64,000 nucleotides of DNA from Gelatoporia subvermispora B (Eukaryota > Basidiomycota > Agaricomycetes > Polyporales > Gelatoporiaceae), in the NCBI GenBank assembly GCA_000320605.2, contig KB445791.1:1158298-1222297 (forward strand), in the 5' to 3' direction. Within the stretch, counting starts at the first letter, position 1. The number at the start of each line of letters is the position of its first letter. A program made the translations under genes and the position numbers. Shown here piece by piece: positions 25,773-35,543 of the stretch. Under the pieces are notes generated by a model that did no database searches, had not been told where the DNA came from, and saw only the letters and a list, made by a program, of their open reading frames with translations.

Positions 25773-27748
25773 GCTCTGAGGCATAGTTGTAGGAATATTC
25801 AGGAAATGCTTCGCCACGTGAAGTGAGCTCGTTCCAACGTATTGTATGGTGGAATTGCATGCTGATTGACTCGACTCTCACCTCATATATGTATATACTC
25901 GATGACTCAGTGTACTGTGATCCAATGCAGAATATGACAGCGTTTGATTCGGTGAACATTGGCCTGAGAACATGATGCTCCTGACACGATCTTGCACAAA
26001 GCAAGACTTGGAAAAGCCTGCGAAGAGTCCAGTGCGGTGTTGAAAACAGTAGTTGAATCTTTGTCGGCCGTCTAGCTGAATTCTGATGGGTGCCTACCTA
26101 TTGATTAAGTTCTCAATACGCCCGTTAGAATGACATCATGAGATACGAGATACAGACAAGAATGGGATCATCTTGTGGGCGGAATCGCGGATGTTCGACA
26201 CTCGTCTATCTGCCAGACTTGTCATTATTCGAGCGTCCATGTAAGTTTTTTTAACCAAATATTGCGCTTTCTGCCGTGAATATGATACGATCTGTGTTCA
26301 TCTTTATTGTTTCCCCCTATCTCGTATATCCACGACTTGTATGGTACTTTGTCGAATCATGATTCGTCCCTGATACTGAATGCTTCATTTCATCTTCCTA
26401 TGATCCTGAGCTCGGGAATCGGGGAAAGGATGCAGAGGCTGAGCGCTGAGGCTGCGCCCTACCATCATGTTGATGAGGTGAAATGATTGGGATGTACCGT
26501 AACTGGGCAGCAGGAGTGAAACTTGTAGAGAGGACCAGCCTACCTGGGGAACTGGACACGCGCCAAGTCAGTTGCCCCACGTCGCCCCCAAGTCTGCGCG
26601 AGCGATGCCGATTGTACTATATCTGGGCTCACTGTGTGTATGGGCACAGGCGTGGTCCCTGGACTTCCTGCGACCTGCGGCGCAAGTGCAGCTACTTACA
26701 GCCAGGACATTCACTGACGGTACCTGACCCAGGTTTGCGTCCCCCTGCTCTGAGCTGCGAGTATGTCGTGCTTCAAGCCGTGTTCTCATCCAATCCGGTC
26801 TAATGCAAACTGCAAATATGTTGCATCTAGTTATGTGTCTTGAAGGAAGGTCTTTTGACTAGAAAATGTCAAATACACAAACAAAGAGGAGGAAGCACGT
26901 CGGTAAGGTTTGTACGATTCTCACACGCTCGTCAAAGCGCGAGTCTGTATTTGTCACTGTGTATGCGGGAGGTTTCAGTGCAAGCGTCGAGTTCCATTAG
27001 TCTTTAGCGATGGGGCATCTGTTCTTGAACATGGTGGGTGTGGACCGTTAACTTACGATGAAACAACACTTGCCGAACGTTGTGAGACCATCGACAACCT
27101 TCCATTCCCACTACGACTAGTAGTCCCACTACGACTAGTAGTGGGTCTTGGGGAACTAATTGTCCGCCAAAACACTACAAACGACTGAGATTTTGCAACA
27201 ATACAAATTTTGTTACTTCAGGACTACACTGAGTTTGAATATGTCACGTGGCATTTTCACGGTTACAATTACGAGCGCTTGGCTTTGTCTCCGCTGACGG
27301 GGCGCTGAGGTCCCTGCCGTGCATGGCACCGTTCGTCCTCCGTTCCCCGTTTATTCCTTGTACTTCTCGCGGGGCGTTATATCGACTTTGTTACGTTGGA
27401 CGTGGTCGTAGTGGGCCCTGCCGCGCTTGCGCGGCGTTATGCGAGGTGGATCATGTGCATGGGTACCGACGCGCCTGAAGGCAGCGTATCACGTGGTCGT
27501 GACATAGTACCGCGGACCATGAAACGGTGGTTGAATACGATGGCACCGCGGTTCGCGCTTGTGGCGACAGCAGTTTCGACCTGCTCAGTTCCAGTATCGG
27601 TGACGCACCAGGCGACTTATCATAACCGAGCGAGATCTTGCTACAGAGGAGACATAACGTGTACTTTCCGGGAGGGTCACCTTTTCATCGCTGTCCAGCC
27701 ACGACTAGCGGAACCATTTGTGACTAGAAACGCAGCAACAGCTCCCAT
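25773..27748. other. Intergenic, 2 kb, one short direct repeat
   Basis: No gene was recognised on either strand. An 18-bp direct repeat that also contains inverted symmetry is present at 27108-27143. The open frame at 27396-27791 (+) is arginine-rich and GC-rich but shows no motif. Confidence 0.45.
27108..27143. repeat. 18-bp direct repeat with hairpin symmetry
   Basis: The unit CCCACTACGACTAGTAGT occurs twice in immediate succession and is followed by GGG. Each unit contains CACTAC...GTAGTG-type complementarity, so the region could fold into small hairpins. Confidence 0.75.
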
Positions 27749-30116
27749 ATGCTTCGAGAACCGCCTCAGTCTCCCTCAGCTCCAGCGATAAACACCAATA
27801 TTATGCCACATGAGCAAGAAGATTACTCAGGGTAACACAGAACCGCCGTCTTTGCAAAGAGAAGCTAAGTGTCATCGACAGAGCCTTGGACTGTGACATA
27901 GAGAATGGATTCATACCGCGAACGCCCTGCACCAAGATTGGCGGACGCCATATCATAGAGATATTGTCATCCGATGATGAGTTTCAGTGAGCAAAATCAC
28001 TTCATCATGCGCGCCGTAATGCTTCTGGTGCTCACTATCATGTGCAGCTCTGTGCAATCAAGCCCATTACGGTCTGCTGGTGAAATCGAGTCCAATTTTG
28101 GTGCTCCGAATCGTCATGCAGCGGGAGCTATCTCGTCGGAAAGGTATGCTCGAGATGGCTACTGCTGTATATTCAAAACGTACTTCTTCTGCTTATCGCA
28201 TGCTGACCTGAATTTGCAACAGCGAGGCCGAGCCGAGCCGGGTTCCAGCGAACAAAAATCGTGCTTTACACAATACTCCGCGTTTTCGTCGAGTAGTGCA
28301 GAGCTCAAGCGAGGACGACTCAGACAGTGAACCTGTAGTCCCGGCACCGTTGGCTCGACCTATGGCGCGTATCGTCGATTTGACCACGAGCTCCTCCGAA
28401 AGCGACGATCAGGCAATTCAACACTCATCTCGATTGTCAGCTTTGAGAGAACCGTGCTCGATGATTCCCGACAGGTCCAAGCGGGAGAGCACTTCGTATG
28501 CCTCTCTGCACTCGAGTGGCCGTGACGAAGAGCATGACGAGCATCGTGGAAGTTCGCAACAAGTCGAGGAATTTGAACATGATTCTGTGCTGATCTTGTG
28601 AGGATTTTGACTGACCCTCATTGGCTAATCGCAGAACTCATACTAGAGTGTATGATAGAGACGAACCACGTATCAAGTGCAAGCCAATCCGCAGGACGAA
28701 CATCCCAACGGAAGGTCCGGGGTCCATTACCGCAAAGCCGGTCTTGTCGCAGCCGAATGGTCATTCGCAACCTACGGTAGTAGACACGTCAAGCATAATG
28801 TCCACCCCACAATCGACCGCCCGTAGAACAAAGACACCCCGGATGTCGAAGAAAGCGCTTCTGCAGACGGAGCAAAAGAGACGAGAGGCGTACGCTCGTG
28901 AATTGTTCGACGAGCTCAATGAGGTGGTCTTCCGAGGCGGCATTCCATCTTCCACTCAATTACGATGGAATAACCGTCTGCTGACTACTGCAGGCAAGGC
29001 GAAGTACCATCGGTACGTAGCCCCTGCCCTATCGTCTGCAGGACTCGCAGCGCAGTTAGTTACATTCACAACCGGATAATCCAGGTCGAGGGATGGTGTG
29101 CAAACATCGGAGATTGAGCTCGCGACCAAGATCTTGGATTGTGACGGTAAGCACACGTCGTATCTTGCCACGGAGATGCACGCATTAAATCGTGTTCTGA
29201 AGAGCGTATACGCAACACACTTTCGCACGAGATGTGCCACTTGGCGTGCTGGATAATCAACAACAATATCAAAGAGAGCCACGGAAAGATCTTCAAAGGA
29301 TGGTAAGTGGATCTCCCATTCATAAGGCATTTATCGATAACGCCCCTCCTGATCAGGGCGGCAAAGGTAATGAGAGCGCGGCCGGACATCGAAGTCTCAG
29401 TATGTACACAGTTGACGATCATGTTGCAAGCGAGAGTGTCGCTGACACCACCGAACCAGACAACGCACAGCTACGAGATTGCCTACAAATTTGAGTGGAG
29501 TGAGTTCGCCTATCTTCGACAAGGTCTGTAGCATTGATTCTCAACCACAGAATGCGGTAACTGCGCCAAAATGTATGTTCAATACGCGTTGACTTGATGG
29601 CACGGCCTGACAGGTTTTCGTAGATATGGCAGGCATACGAGATCGATTCGACCTGATGAATGCGGTACGTTCTGGTCTGGTGACTACATATCAGCGGTAC
29701 ACTCTGACTGTGCTTGAACATATAGTATGTGGCGTTTGCAGGATTGGCAAACTCATACCGCTATTTGAAACATCTCAACGAGGGCCAAAGACACCAGCCA
29801 AGAATCTGACTAGCAGTCAACAGCCTACTTCGAAAGTTAGAGGTGATCAGCTTTCAATGATTCTACTATGTGTCCTTGGACTGACGGTTCTGCCGTATCA
29901 GACTCCCCCGCCCGCACCGGTGTACTCGGAACGCCACTCACCAGCATTGAGAACGCGGACAAGGGTAGGAAAGGACAATATCCATCCAGTGCCCTCCCCA
30001 TTCCAGGGTCTTCGTCGTCTCCTATTGTTGTCAGCAGCAGTGACGAAGAGGACGACGTGAGGCGCTTGGCAGAAGGGATTAGAGCTGTTACGATTGGGGT
30101 TGCGGGCCACAGTTAG
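27749..30116 (+). CDS. SprT-domain metalloprotease, GCNA-like
   Basis: Predicted nuclear zinc protease of the SprT/GCNA/SPRTN kind, which act in resolving DNA-protein crosslinks. A long acidic, Ser-rich disordered region comes first. It contains SUMO-interaction-like strings followed by acidic residues (IIEILSSDDEF, ARIVDLTTSSSESDD). The SprT domain starts at KRREAYARELFDELNEVVF and includes LRWNNRLLTTAGKAKYHR and the active-site motif in LSHEMCHLACWIIN (HExxH intact). KIFKGWAAKVMRARPDI follows. A treble-clef zinc ribbon comes next (KFEWKCGNCAKIYGRH, then ECVCGVCRIGKLIP). The tail has PIVVSSSDEEDD and ends GVAGHS at 30116. Many short introns were traced in phase. The first exon is uncertain. 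MLREPPQ at 27749 fits in style but needs a weak GTCTCC donor to join NRRLCKEKLSVIDRAL. Confidence 0.85.
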
Positions 30117-30321
30117 TGCGTGGCAAACGGCCGAGGAGAGACCGGAACTTTTATGTACATTTGTACATTGCTTTGAATAATAGGCGGCGGCTGGACTGTT
30201 GCGAACCTATTTGAGCAGCACTAATCCAACACCAAGTAATCACATGGGGATACGGGCAAGATAGGGCGCCGTGCGTTCGCGTACCTTAGTAGGAATACAT
30301 CCAGGGAGGAAAAAAATAACT
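30117..30321. other. Spacer between GCNA-like gene and tRNA
   Basis: Contains the protease gene's 3' flank. A run of A on the plus strand at about 30310-30316 reads as a T-run on the minus strand just beyond the tRNA 3' end and probably terminates RNA polymerase III. Confidence 0.6.
30308..30317 (-). terminator. RNA polymerase III T-run terminator
   Basis: A run of seven or more T on the minus strand follows the tRNA-Lys gene by a few bases, as expected for Pol III termination. Confidence 0.7.
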
Positions 30322-30405
30322 AGCCCACCGCGAGGGTCGAACTCGCAGCCTTCAGATCACCCGCTAATAAGAGTCTGACGCTCTATCCGATTGAGCTAGG
30401 CGGGC
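30322..30405 (-). tRNA. tRNA-Lys (CTT), with 10-nt intron
   Basis: The minus strand folds into a full cloverleaf. The acceptor stem GCCCGCC pairs with GGTGGGC (one G-U pair), the D-stem is GCTC/GAGC, the anticodon stem TCAGA/TCTGA, and the T-arm GCGAG-TTCGACC-CTCGC. The sequence between the anticodon-stem strands is CTCTTATTAGCGGGTGA, which is 10 nt longer than a 7-nt loop. The canonical place after position 37 gives a loop of C-T-CTT-A-A and an intron TTAGCGGGTG. Anticodon CTT reads AAG. The base at the discriminator position is T, which is less usual. Confidence 0.9.
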
Positions 30406-30682
30406 GATAATGGATATTGTGATAGACGGTATATCAGGTGCGGGCTCCGGCAAGTCTCGGCACATCATTCGGCACCCTCCGGCTGCGCCTAGCCAAACCT
30501 TATTTTTCGACTACTGTACAGGACAACGTCGATATACCATCCGACGACCACCGGCACGCCGACTCACGCTCCCTGGGCAAGGTGGGTAACTGCTGCTCGT
30601 CTCAAGCACAAATTGCGTTGTCTGACGGTCCTGCTCTGGTATCTGTGGAAAATCTAGCTAGAACCCTCAAGACCTCGCCAAA
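30406..30682. other. RPS29 / tRNA divergent spacer
   Basis: A divergent spacer holding the RPS29 promoter and 5' leader. The open frame at 30438-30686 has no recognised content. Confidence 0.55.
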
Positions 30683-30990
30683 ATGACCCACGACGCCGTT
30701 TGGTTCTCTCGCCCCCGCAAGTTCGGCAAGGGCAGCCGTCAGTGGTGAGTAACCGACCAGTTGGGCTTCATCTGGCATGGAGAGGGAGGAACGAGCGGGA
30801 ATGATGCTGAAATGCTGCTTGTAGCCGCCTCTGCGCGCACCAGGCCGGTCTCATCCGCAAGTACGGCCTTGACCTCTGCCGTCAGTGCTTCCGCGAGAAG
30901 GCTAGCGCCATCGGTTTCAACAAGGTACATGATCCCATTCCTCCAGATTGATACGATATACTGATCATGACGAACGTAAAGACCCGGTGA
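30683..30990 (+). CDS. RPS29: 40S ribosomal protein uS14 (RPS29)
   Basis: Zinc-binding small-subunit protein of the 40S head. Three exons, 30683-30744, 30825-30924 and 30982-30990, encode exactly 56 residues, the family length. It starts [20 protein letters not shown] and continues with the zinc-binding [20 protein letters not shown] (CxxC, then CRQC) and [13 protein letters not shown]. The last exon contributes only Thr-Arg and the stop. The introns have good GTGAGT and GTACAT donors and sit at typical uS14 positions. Identity is certain. Confidence 0.97.
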
Positions 30991-31407
30991 AGACCTGTCG
31001 CATTGATCCCTCTTGTTTTCGGCATGCATATCCTCTCGCATCCCTTCGCTCTCGCATCCAAAACTGGTCCTCTGTATGCAGTCTATGATATGCTCAGGCA
31101 ATCTACAGCATAAAATCACTGCTTGTTCTCGGCTTCGGATCTACCATCTTGTGCATTTTGCGTCCCCGCAAGTGCTAGTGCTTTGCGCTGCTTCTCCTCG
31201 TGCCAGTAAGGTCCCATCTCCTCTCACGACGCTGGTGAATATGTGTGCATAAGTGCGTAAACGAGAGCAGTGCTGTACACTAATGGTACAATCTATAACA
31301 CATTCTCAATGCTGGTATTATGTATCGTGAGATCATGCGGTGACCCTCCTAACCCCCGAAATGAATACGCCCAGAATCCCCAGCGAATGGAGATCCCGAA
31401 GCAATGC
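30991..31407. other. Convergent 3' spacer RPS29/GH16
   Basis: Contains the 3' regions of two converging genes. No gene or stable structure was noticed. Confidence 0.6.
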
Positions 31408-33010
31408 TTATGAATTCTGCTGGTAGATCTTGACGCTCGTGACCTCCCAATCTGCGCAAGATGAAGTGAGCATGTCAATGATTAGCAGGAAAACGACATT
31501 AGAAGCGACGTACAGGCTTCGCTGAAGGCAGAACCGTTGTTGGCGACGTAGTCCGCGCAGGTTGCAGCACCAGTGATCTGTGCACAGCTCTGGCTCTGTC
31601 CACCCGTGTTGGTGACGGTCCAGACGTTGCCAGCCCAATCACCACTGCATATGTTGATCAGCAGCCGACCGGAGACATGAAGCAAGGTACCTACCAAAGC
31701 GTGGTATCAAAGATGGCAGAATGATCGCTGAAGAACGTCGATGGGTTGCAGTCCGTCGCAGGCCAGGACGCCATGGGCTGACCCCAGTTACCTGGTTGAG
31801 GCGCTCCAGCGGTGATGTCGGATGGGATGGAACTGCGCGGGAAGAAGAACACAGAGATTCCGCTATCTATCCATTGCACTGAAACAAGCAGATTAATACA
31901 CCGCATATCAAGATCGGGGGGCGGGTTGACGTACTAGCATAGACCCCACCACCGTTAGTGTTGAAACCGGGACCATAAGTGTTGCTTCCTGTCGCTGTGA
32001 TTCCACAGCCTGCGTTGCCCGTTTCTGCAGCAGCACAATTGGTCCCGCCAACAACGTTGCCACTGATCTTGAGCTCGGTGCTGTTCGACGTAGGGATCGT
32101 ACAACCGGGGTTCGTATGGATTGTTGCCTGATTATTCGTGTATTCGTTGACGCCCTCAACAATATCTATCTCTCCACCAGCGGGCCAGTTGGGGCCTTCT
32201 CGAACTATCAGCAAATTATGAAACAGCGATGAGATTCAGTACGCACCATTGCTCCAGAACGCTGGCCAAGTGCCACATCCAGTGGGCATATGCACTGAGT
32301 CCATGATAACTAGACCTTCCGTATACGTGAACTGCGTCGTTATCCGAACACTCGGCCGATTGCCACCGGAAATAGTGGGGGTCGTGTCGACTCGCATAAT
32401 TGCGTTCCCGGCGCTGTTTATTGAGGTGAGGTTCGTGGATTGCTGCGGTTAAGTCAGGCGCATGCCCCAAATGATGCTGAGAACGTGGCCACGAACCGCA
32501 GTCTGCTGGTCCACATATTGGACATTGCCATGGGTAGGGTCCGCTTGCGTGAAAAAGTCCCAGCCGTTGAAGAAACTGTCGCCCTCCTGCATGCGATGGG
32601 GAGTGTCAGCGCCCCGAGCATCGGAGCAATGTGGGGCCACGTACATAGTTCTGAGCTAATTTCCACGGCGACGGGGCCACCGTGCCAGACCCGCTCGCAG
32701 CACTTGCGGTGCCCGTGGCAGTCGCGGACGACCCTTGGGATGCACTACCGCCTCCCGACATGCCAGTGCCGTTCGAGGCGGTGAGCCCGGACCCAGACCC
32801 ACTAACACAGTACATCTGCTGTACATTCAGCTGCTGCTCCACCCGTAAGCCGCCCAGAGCCGTGCGGAGGTCCCGTGCGAGCCCCGAGCTCCGCTTGATG
32901 GCGTGCCGGTGCGCATTGTTGACGGTGCGCACAATCGAGTCGGAGAGGCCTGCGTCGGAGGGGACGACATTGGCCAGCAAGAGGACGAGCAGAGCGAGGG
33001 AAGCGTGCAT
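31408..33010 (-). CDS. Secreted GH16 beta-glucanase (copy 2, inverted paralogue)
   Basis: Predicted secreted beta-1,3(4)-glucanase, paralogous to the gene at 21874-23601 and lying in opposite orientation. The ATG (complement of 33008-33010) starts a signal peptide MHASLALLVLLLANVVPSDA, nearly the same as copy 1. A basic helical segment (DSIVRTVNNAHRHAIKRSSG) and a Gly/Ser/Ala linker follow. The catalytic domain has SFFNGWDFFTQADPTHG, VIMDSVHMPTGCGTWPAFWS, GGEIDIVEG with both catalytic glutamates, ISVFFFPRSSIPSDITA, HSAIFDTTLCGDWAG and WEVTSVKIYQQNS. Introns fall at the same places as in copy 1, which supports duplication of a gene with introns. One donor is GTTCGT after QQTA. Confidence 0.92.
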
Positions 33011-34727
33011 GTTGGCCACCGGAAAGTAAGGAGTGCGTGGTGGTGCAGAGAAAAGATGACCTGGCGCAGCCTGGAGGTCGGAGACGAAGAAGCCGGAGAA
33101 AGGACGTGGCAGACAGGAAGAACGGGTCAAAGAGCCGCACCCTGCCCTTATCTATAGTGTGGTGTATTTGCGGAGTGGGTACGGTGTGGCCGCGGGGAGG
33201 TCGAGGGGGCATAAAACTGCTCGGAGCCTATCCAGCATCGTGGCGACTCCGGCACGAGGCACAATAAGATATCGACTTCATCACAAGCGGTTACTCCGAT
33301 TGTCTCTTTGTTTAAAGCCCTACGCGAGTTGTTACTTCAGAATTCGGTGGACGTCTATCAGCGAGACTAAGACAAAGCACAGAATAATTTCAGGACAAGG
33401 CTTCAAAGCGCAAAGTCGACCAGGAGAGTCTAAAGCAATCGAGACGGGAACAAATGTGGCCTGGTGGCCGAGCTTTCCCGATCGGGCAGTTCGGCACGGT
33501 GACCGTGCGTGCTGTTTACGGTACTACAAACACGTTCGTTCCAGCCTTGATTCGTCCTCTCAAAATGTGTATCATCCGTGATAGCTGTGCTCTTGCCTAC
33601 GCTGCTCACTCGTAATCTAGGGTGTTCATGTCGATTTGTCACAGCTCGGGAACGACCGCTGACAACGGACATCTCCAATTGGTGGCACCGCGACGCTGAA
33701 CGATGGACCAGTAATCGTATTCAAGCCAACCAAATCCCTGTCCTATCGGACTGTGTGAGCATGTGCGGAGCCGGTGAGTACTGCTGAACTTGCCGCAGTA
33801 CTTCGCGTTTCATCTCCATTCAACAAAACCGCGGAGAGTTGCCGGCGACCGCCGGCGCAACGCTTTGCGAATTAGGCTGTGCAGCTTGGACGCCGGTTTT
33901 GAAGAGACTGCGGACGACCAACATATCGTGCCCATCTCACGTACAACATCCCGCTCTTGACGCTGTTGTGCCACCGTTCATCGCACTGTCTGGCATATAG
34001 AGGGATGTGGTCTAAAAATAGCGTGTCAGCCAGAATGTCCGCGATTCGTGACATTACTGCCTATTATTGTCGGTTCATGTTTAGAAAACCACGTCAAACC
34101 CGCAACAATGCTGCAAAATTCCTCACAATGTGGTCGCGTCCGGGGCTCGGCCGACGTCTGAAGCTTTTCGCTCACGTCGGCATGCTGCCGCACAGCCACA
34201 GCTGCGGGAGGCAGATTTACCCCGCGAGTCTCCAGCGTCAGCATAATTCAAGGAACACCTTGCGTCGTCCTTTCTTGGCATTCGACGACATTCGTGACGG
34301 GCTTTGGTCACCGTCTGAGAGGCGACTGGCTGCCTGGGCCTCCCCTACGCTTAGGAGTAAGAGAGCATCCCGCGCGCCGCATGGCCGGAGTTCATCGATG
34401 TCTGCTTACGGCGGTTGAGCGATGACGAGGAAGCACCCTGAATCCAACTGGATCTGCACAAGGGCATCCATCACCGCGTTTTGCCGCCTGCTAGGAGCTC
34501 ACTGACGACCTCGCTGACAACTCGTGCACAGCTCCTCCCTCCCGCAGCACATTTCACTCACATCTGTTAACCGGGTTGTGCGTGCATATATAAGATGGCA
34601 CGTTTCATGGGGCTACCTCACGGCAGTCCTTTGCTTTTGCCTTCTTACTACAATTTACCGCTTTTACACCCGTACTTCGAGTACATTCACGTCTTCTAAA
34701 TCTTACCCTCCAATTACATTCCTCATA
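33011..34727. other. Divergent intergenic, 1.7 kb
   Basis: Holds the promoters of GH16 copy 2 (-) and the Ser-rich repeat gene (+). Frames at 33578-33787 and 33957-34418 have no recognised content. A TATATAAG element lies at 34587. Confidence 0.5.
34587..34594 (+). promoter_or_regulatory. TATA box (TATATAAG)
   Basis: TATATAAG lies 141 bp upstream of the ATG at 34728, which matches the distance seen for the TATA box of the secreted gene at 25377. Confidence 0.5.
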
Positions 34728-35543
34728 ATGCAGTCCTCCTTCGTCAAGCTCCTCGGCGCCATCCTCGCCAGTGTCAGCCTCGCCTCTGCGGGACCCATCT
34801 CTTCAGCCGCGCCGTCCTCCGTTGCGAGCTCCTTGGCCGCCGTATCCCCCACGACCGTTTCGTTCGTACCGTCCGCATCCCCCACCTCGGTGGCCGCCTC
34901 CGGCACCATCATCTCCTCCGCACCTAGCGAGTTCCCTAGCTCCATCGCTGCGTCCGGCACCATCGTCTCCTCCTTCGCACCCAGCGAGTTCCCCAGTTCC
35001 ATCGCTGCGTCCGGCACCATTCTTTCCTCCGTCGTGCCCACCGGGTTCCCCAGCTCTGTCGCGGCATCCGGCACGATTATTTCCTCATTCGCGCCCTCCG
35101 AGGAGCCCTCCTCCATCTTCAGCGCACCCACTGCGACCGGGTTCCCGTTCATTGACCCCGAGGCGCTCGACGAGGTGATCAACTTCCTTGAGGCCATTGA
35201 GGAGTTCGAGCTGGGTGGCGTGACCGGCTCCGCCGCGCCGTCGTTCTCCATCTCGCACATCCACTCCTCCGCAGCGCCGTCAATCTCTGTCTCGCACGTC
35301 GCGCCGACGATCTCTGTCACTCATGTCGTGCCTACCCTCTCGACGGTCATTCCGGGCAGTTCCGCCGTTGCGAGCAGCGTGCCTACCTTCTCGAGTTTCG
35401 TCCCCGGTAGCTCTGCTGTTGCGAGCAGCGTCCCTAGCATCTCCACCTTCATTCCCGGTAGCTCTGCTGTCGCGAGCAGTGTGCCCAGCATCTCGACTTT
35501 CATCCCCGGGTCCAGCGCGGCCGCGTCGTCGTCTGCTGCCTAA
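34728..35543 (+). CDS. Secreted Ser-rich repeat protein A
   Basis: Intronless gene of 271 residues. A signal peptide (MQSSFVKLLGAILASVSLAS) precedes a Ser/Ala/Pro-rich chain. Four 18-19 residue units of the type ASGTIVSSFAPSEFPSSIA follow one another. A short acidic patch comes next (FIDPEALDEVINFLEAIEEF), then His-containing Ser strings, and then four 17-residue units of the type PGSSAVASSVPSISTFI that run to the C-terminus. No cysteine, enzyme motif or GPI tail is evident. The composition suggests an O-glycosylated wall or matrix protein. The unit ASGTI.SS..PS.FPSS is shared with the gene at 38523, so the two are related. The open frame antisense to it is a compositional shadow. Confidence 0.82.
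   Translation: MQSSFVKLLGAILASVSLASAGPISSAAPSSVASSLAAVSPTTVSFVPSASPTSVAASGTIISSAPSEFPSSIAASGTIVSSFAPSEFPSSIAASGTILSSVVPTGFPSSVAASGTIISSFAPSEEPSSIFSAPTATGFPFIDPEALDEVINFLEAIEEFELGGVTGSAAPSFSISHIHSSAAPSISVSHVAPTISVTHVVPTLSTVIPGSSAVASSVPTFSSFVPGSSAVASSVPSISTFIPGSSAVASSVPSISTFIPGSSAAASSSAA

Noticed and set aside
34703..35320. 205-codon open frame antisense to the Ser-rich repeat protein A
   Set aside because: It is the mirror of the repetitive coding strand; the plus-strand frame has a signal peptide, TATA box and regular repeats.
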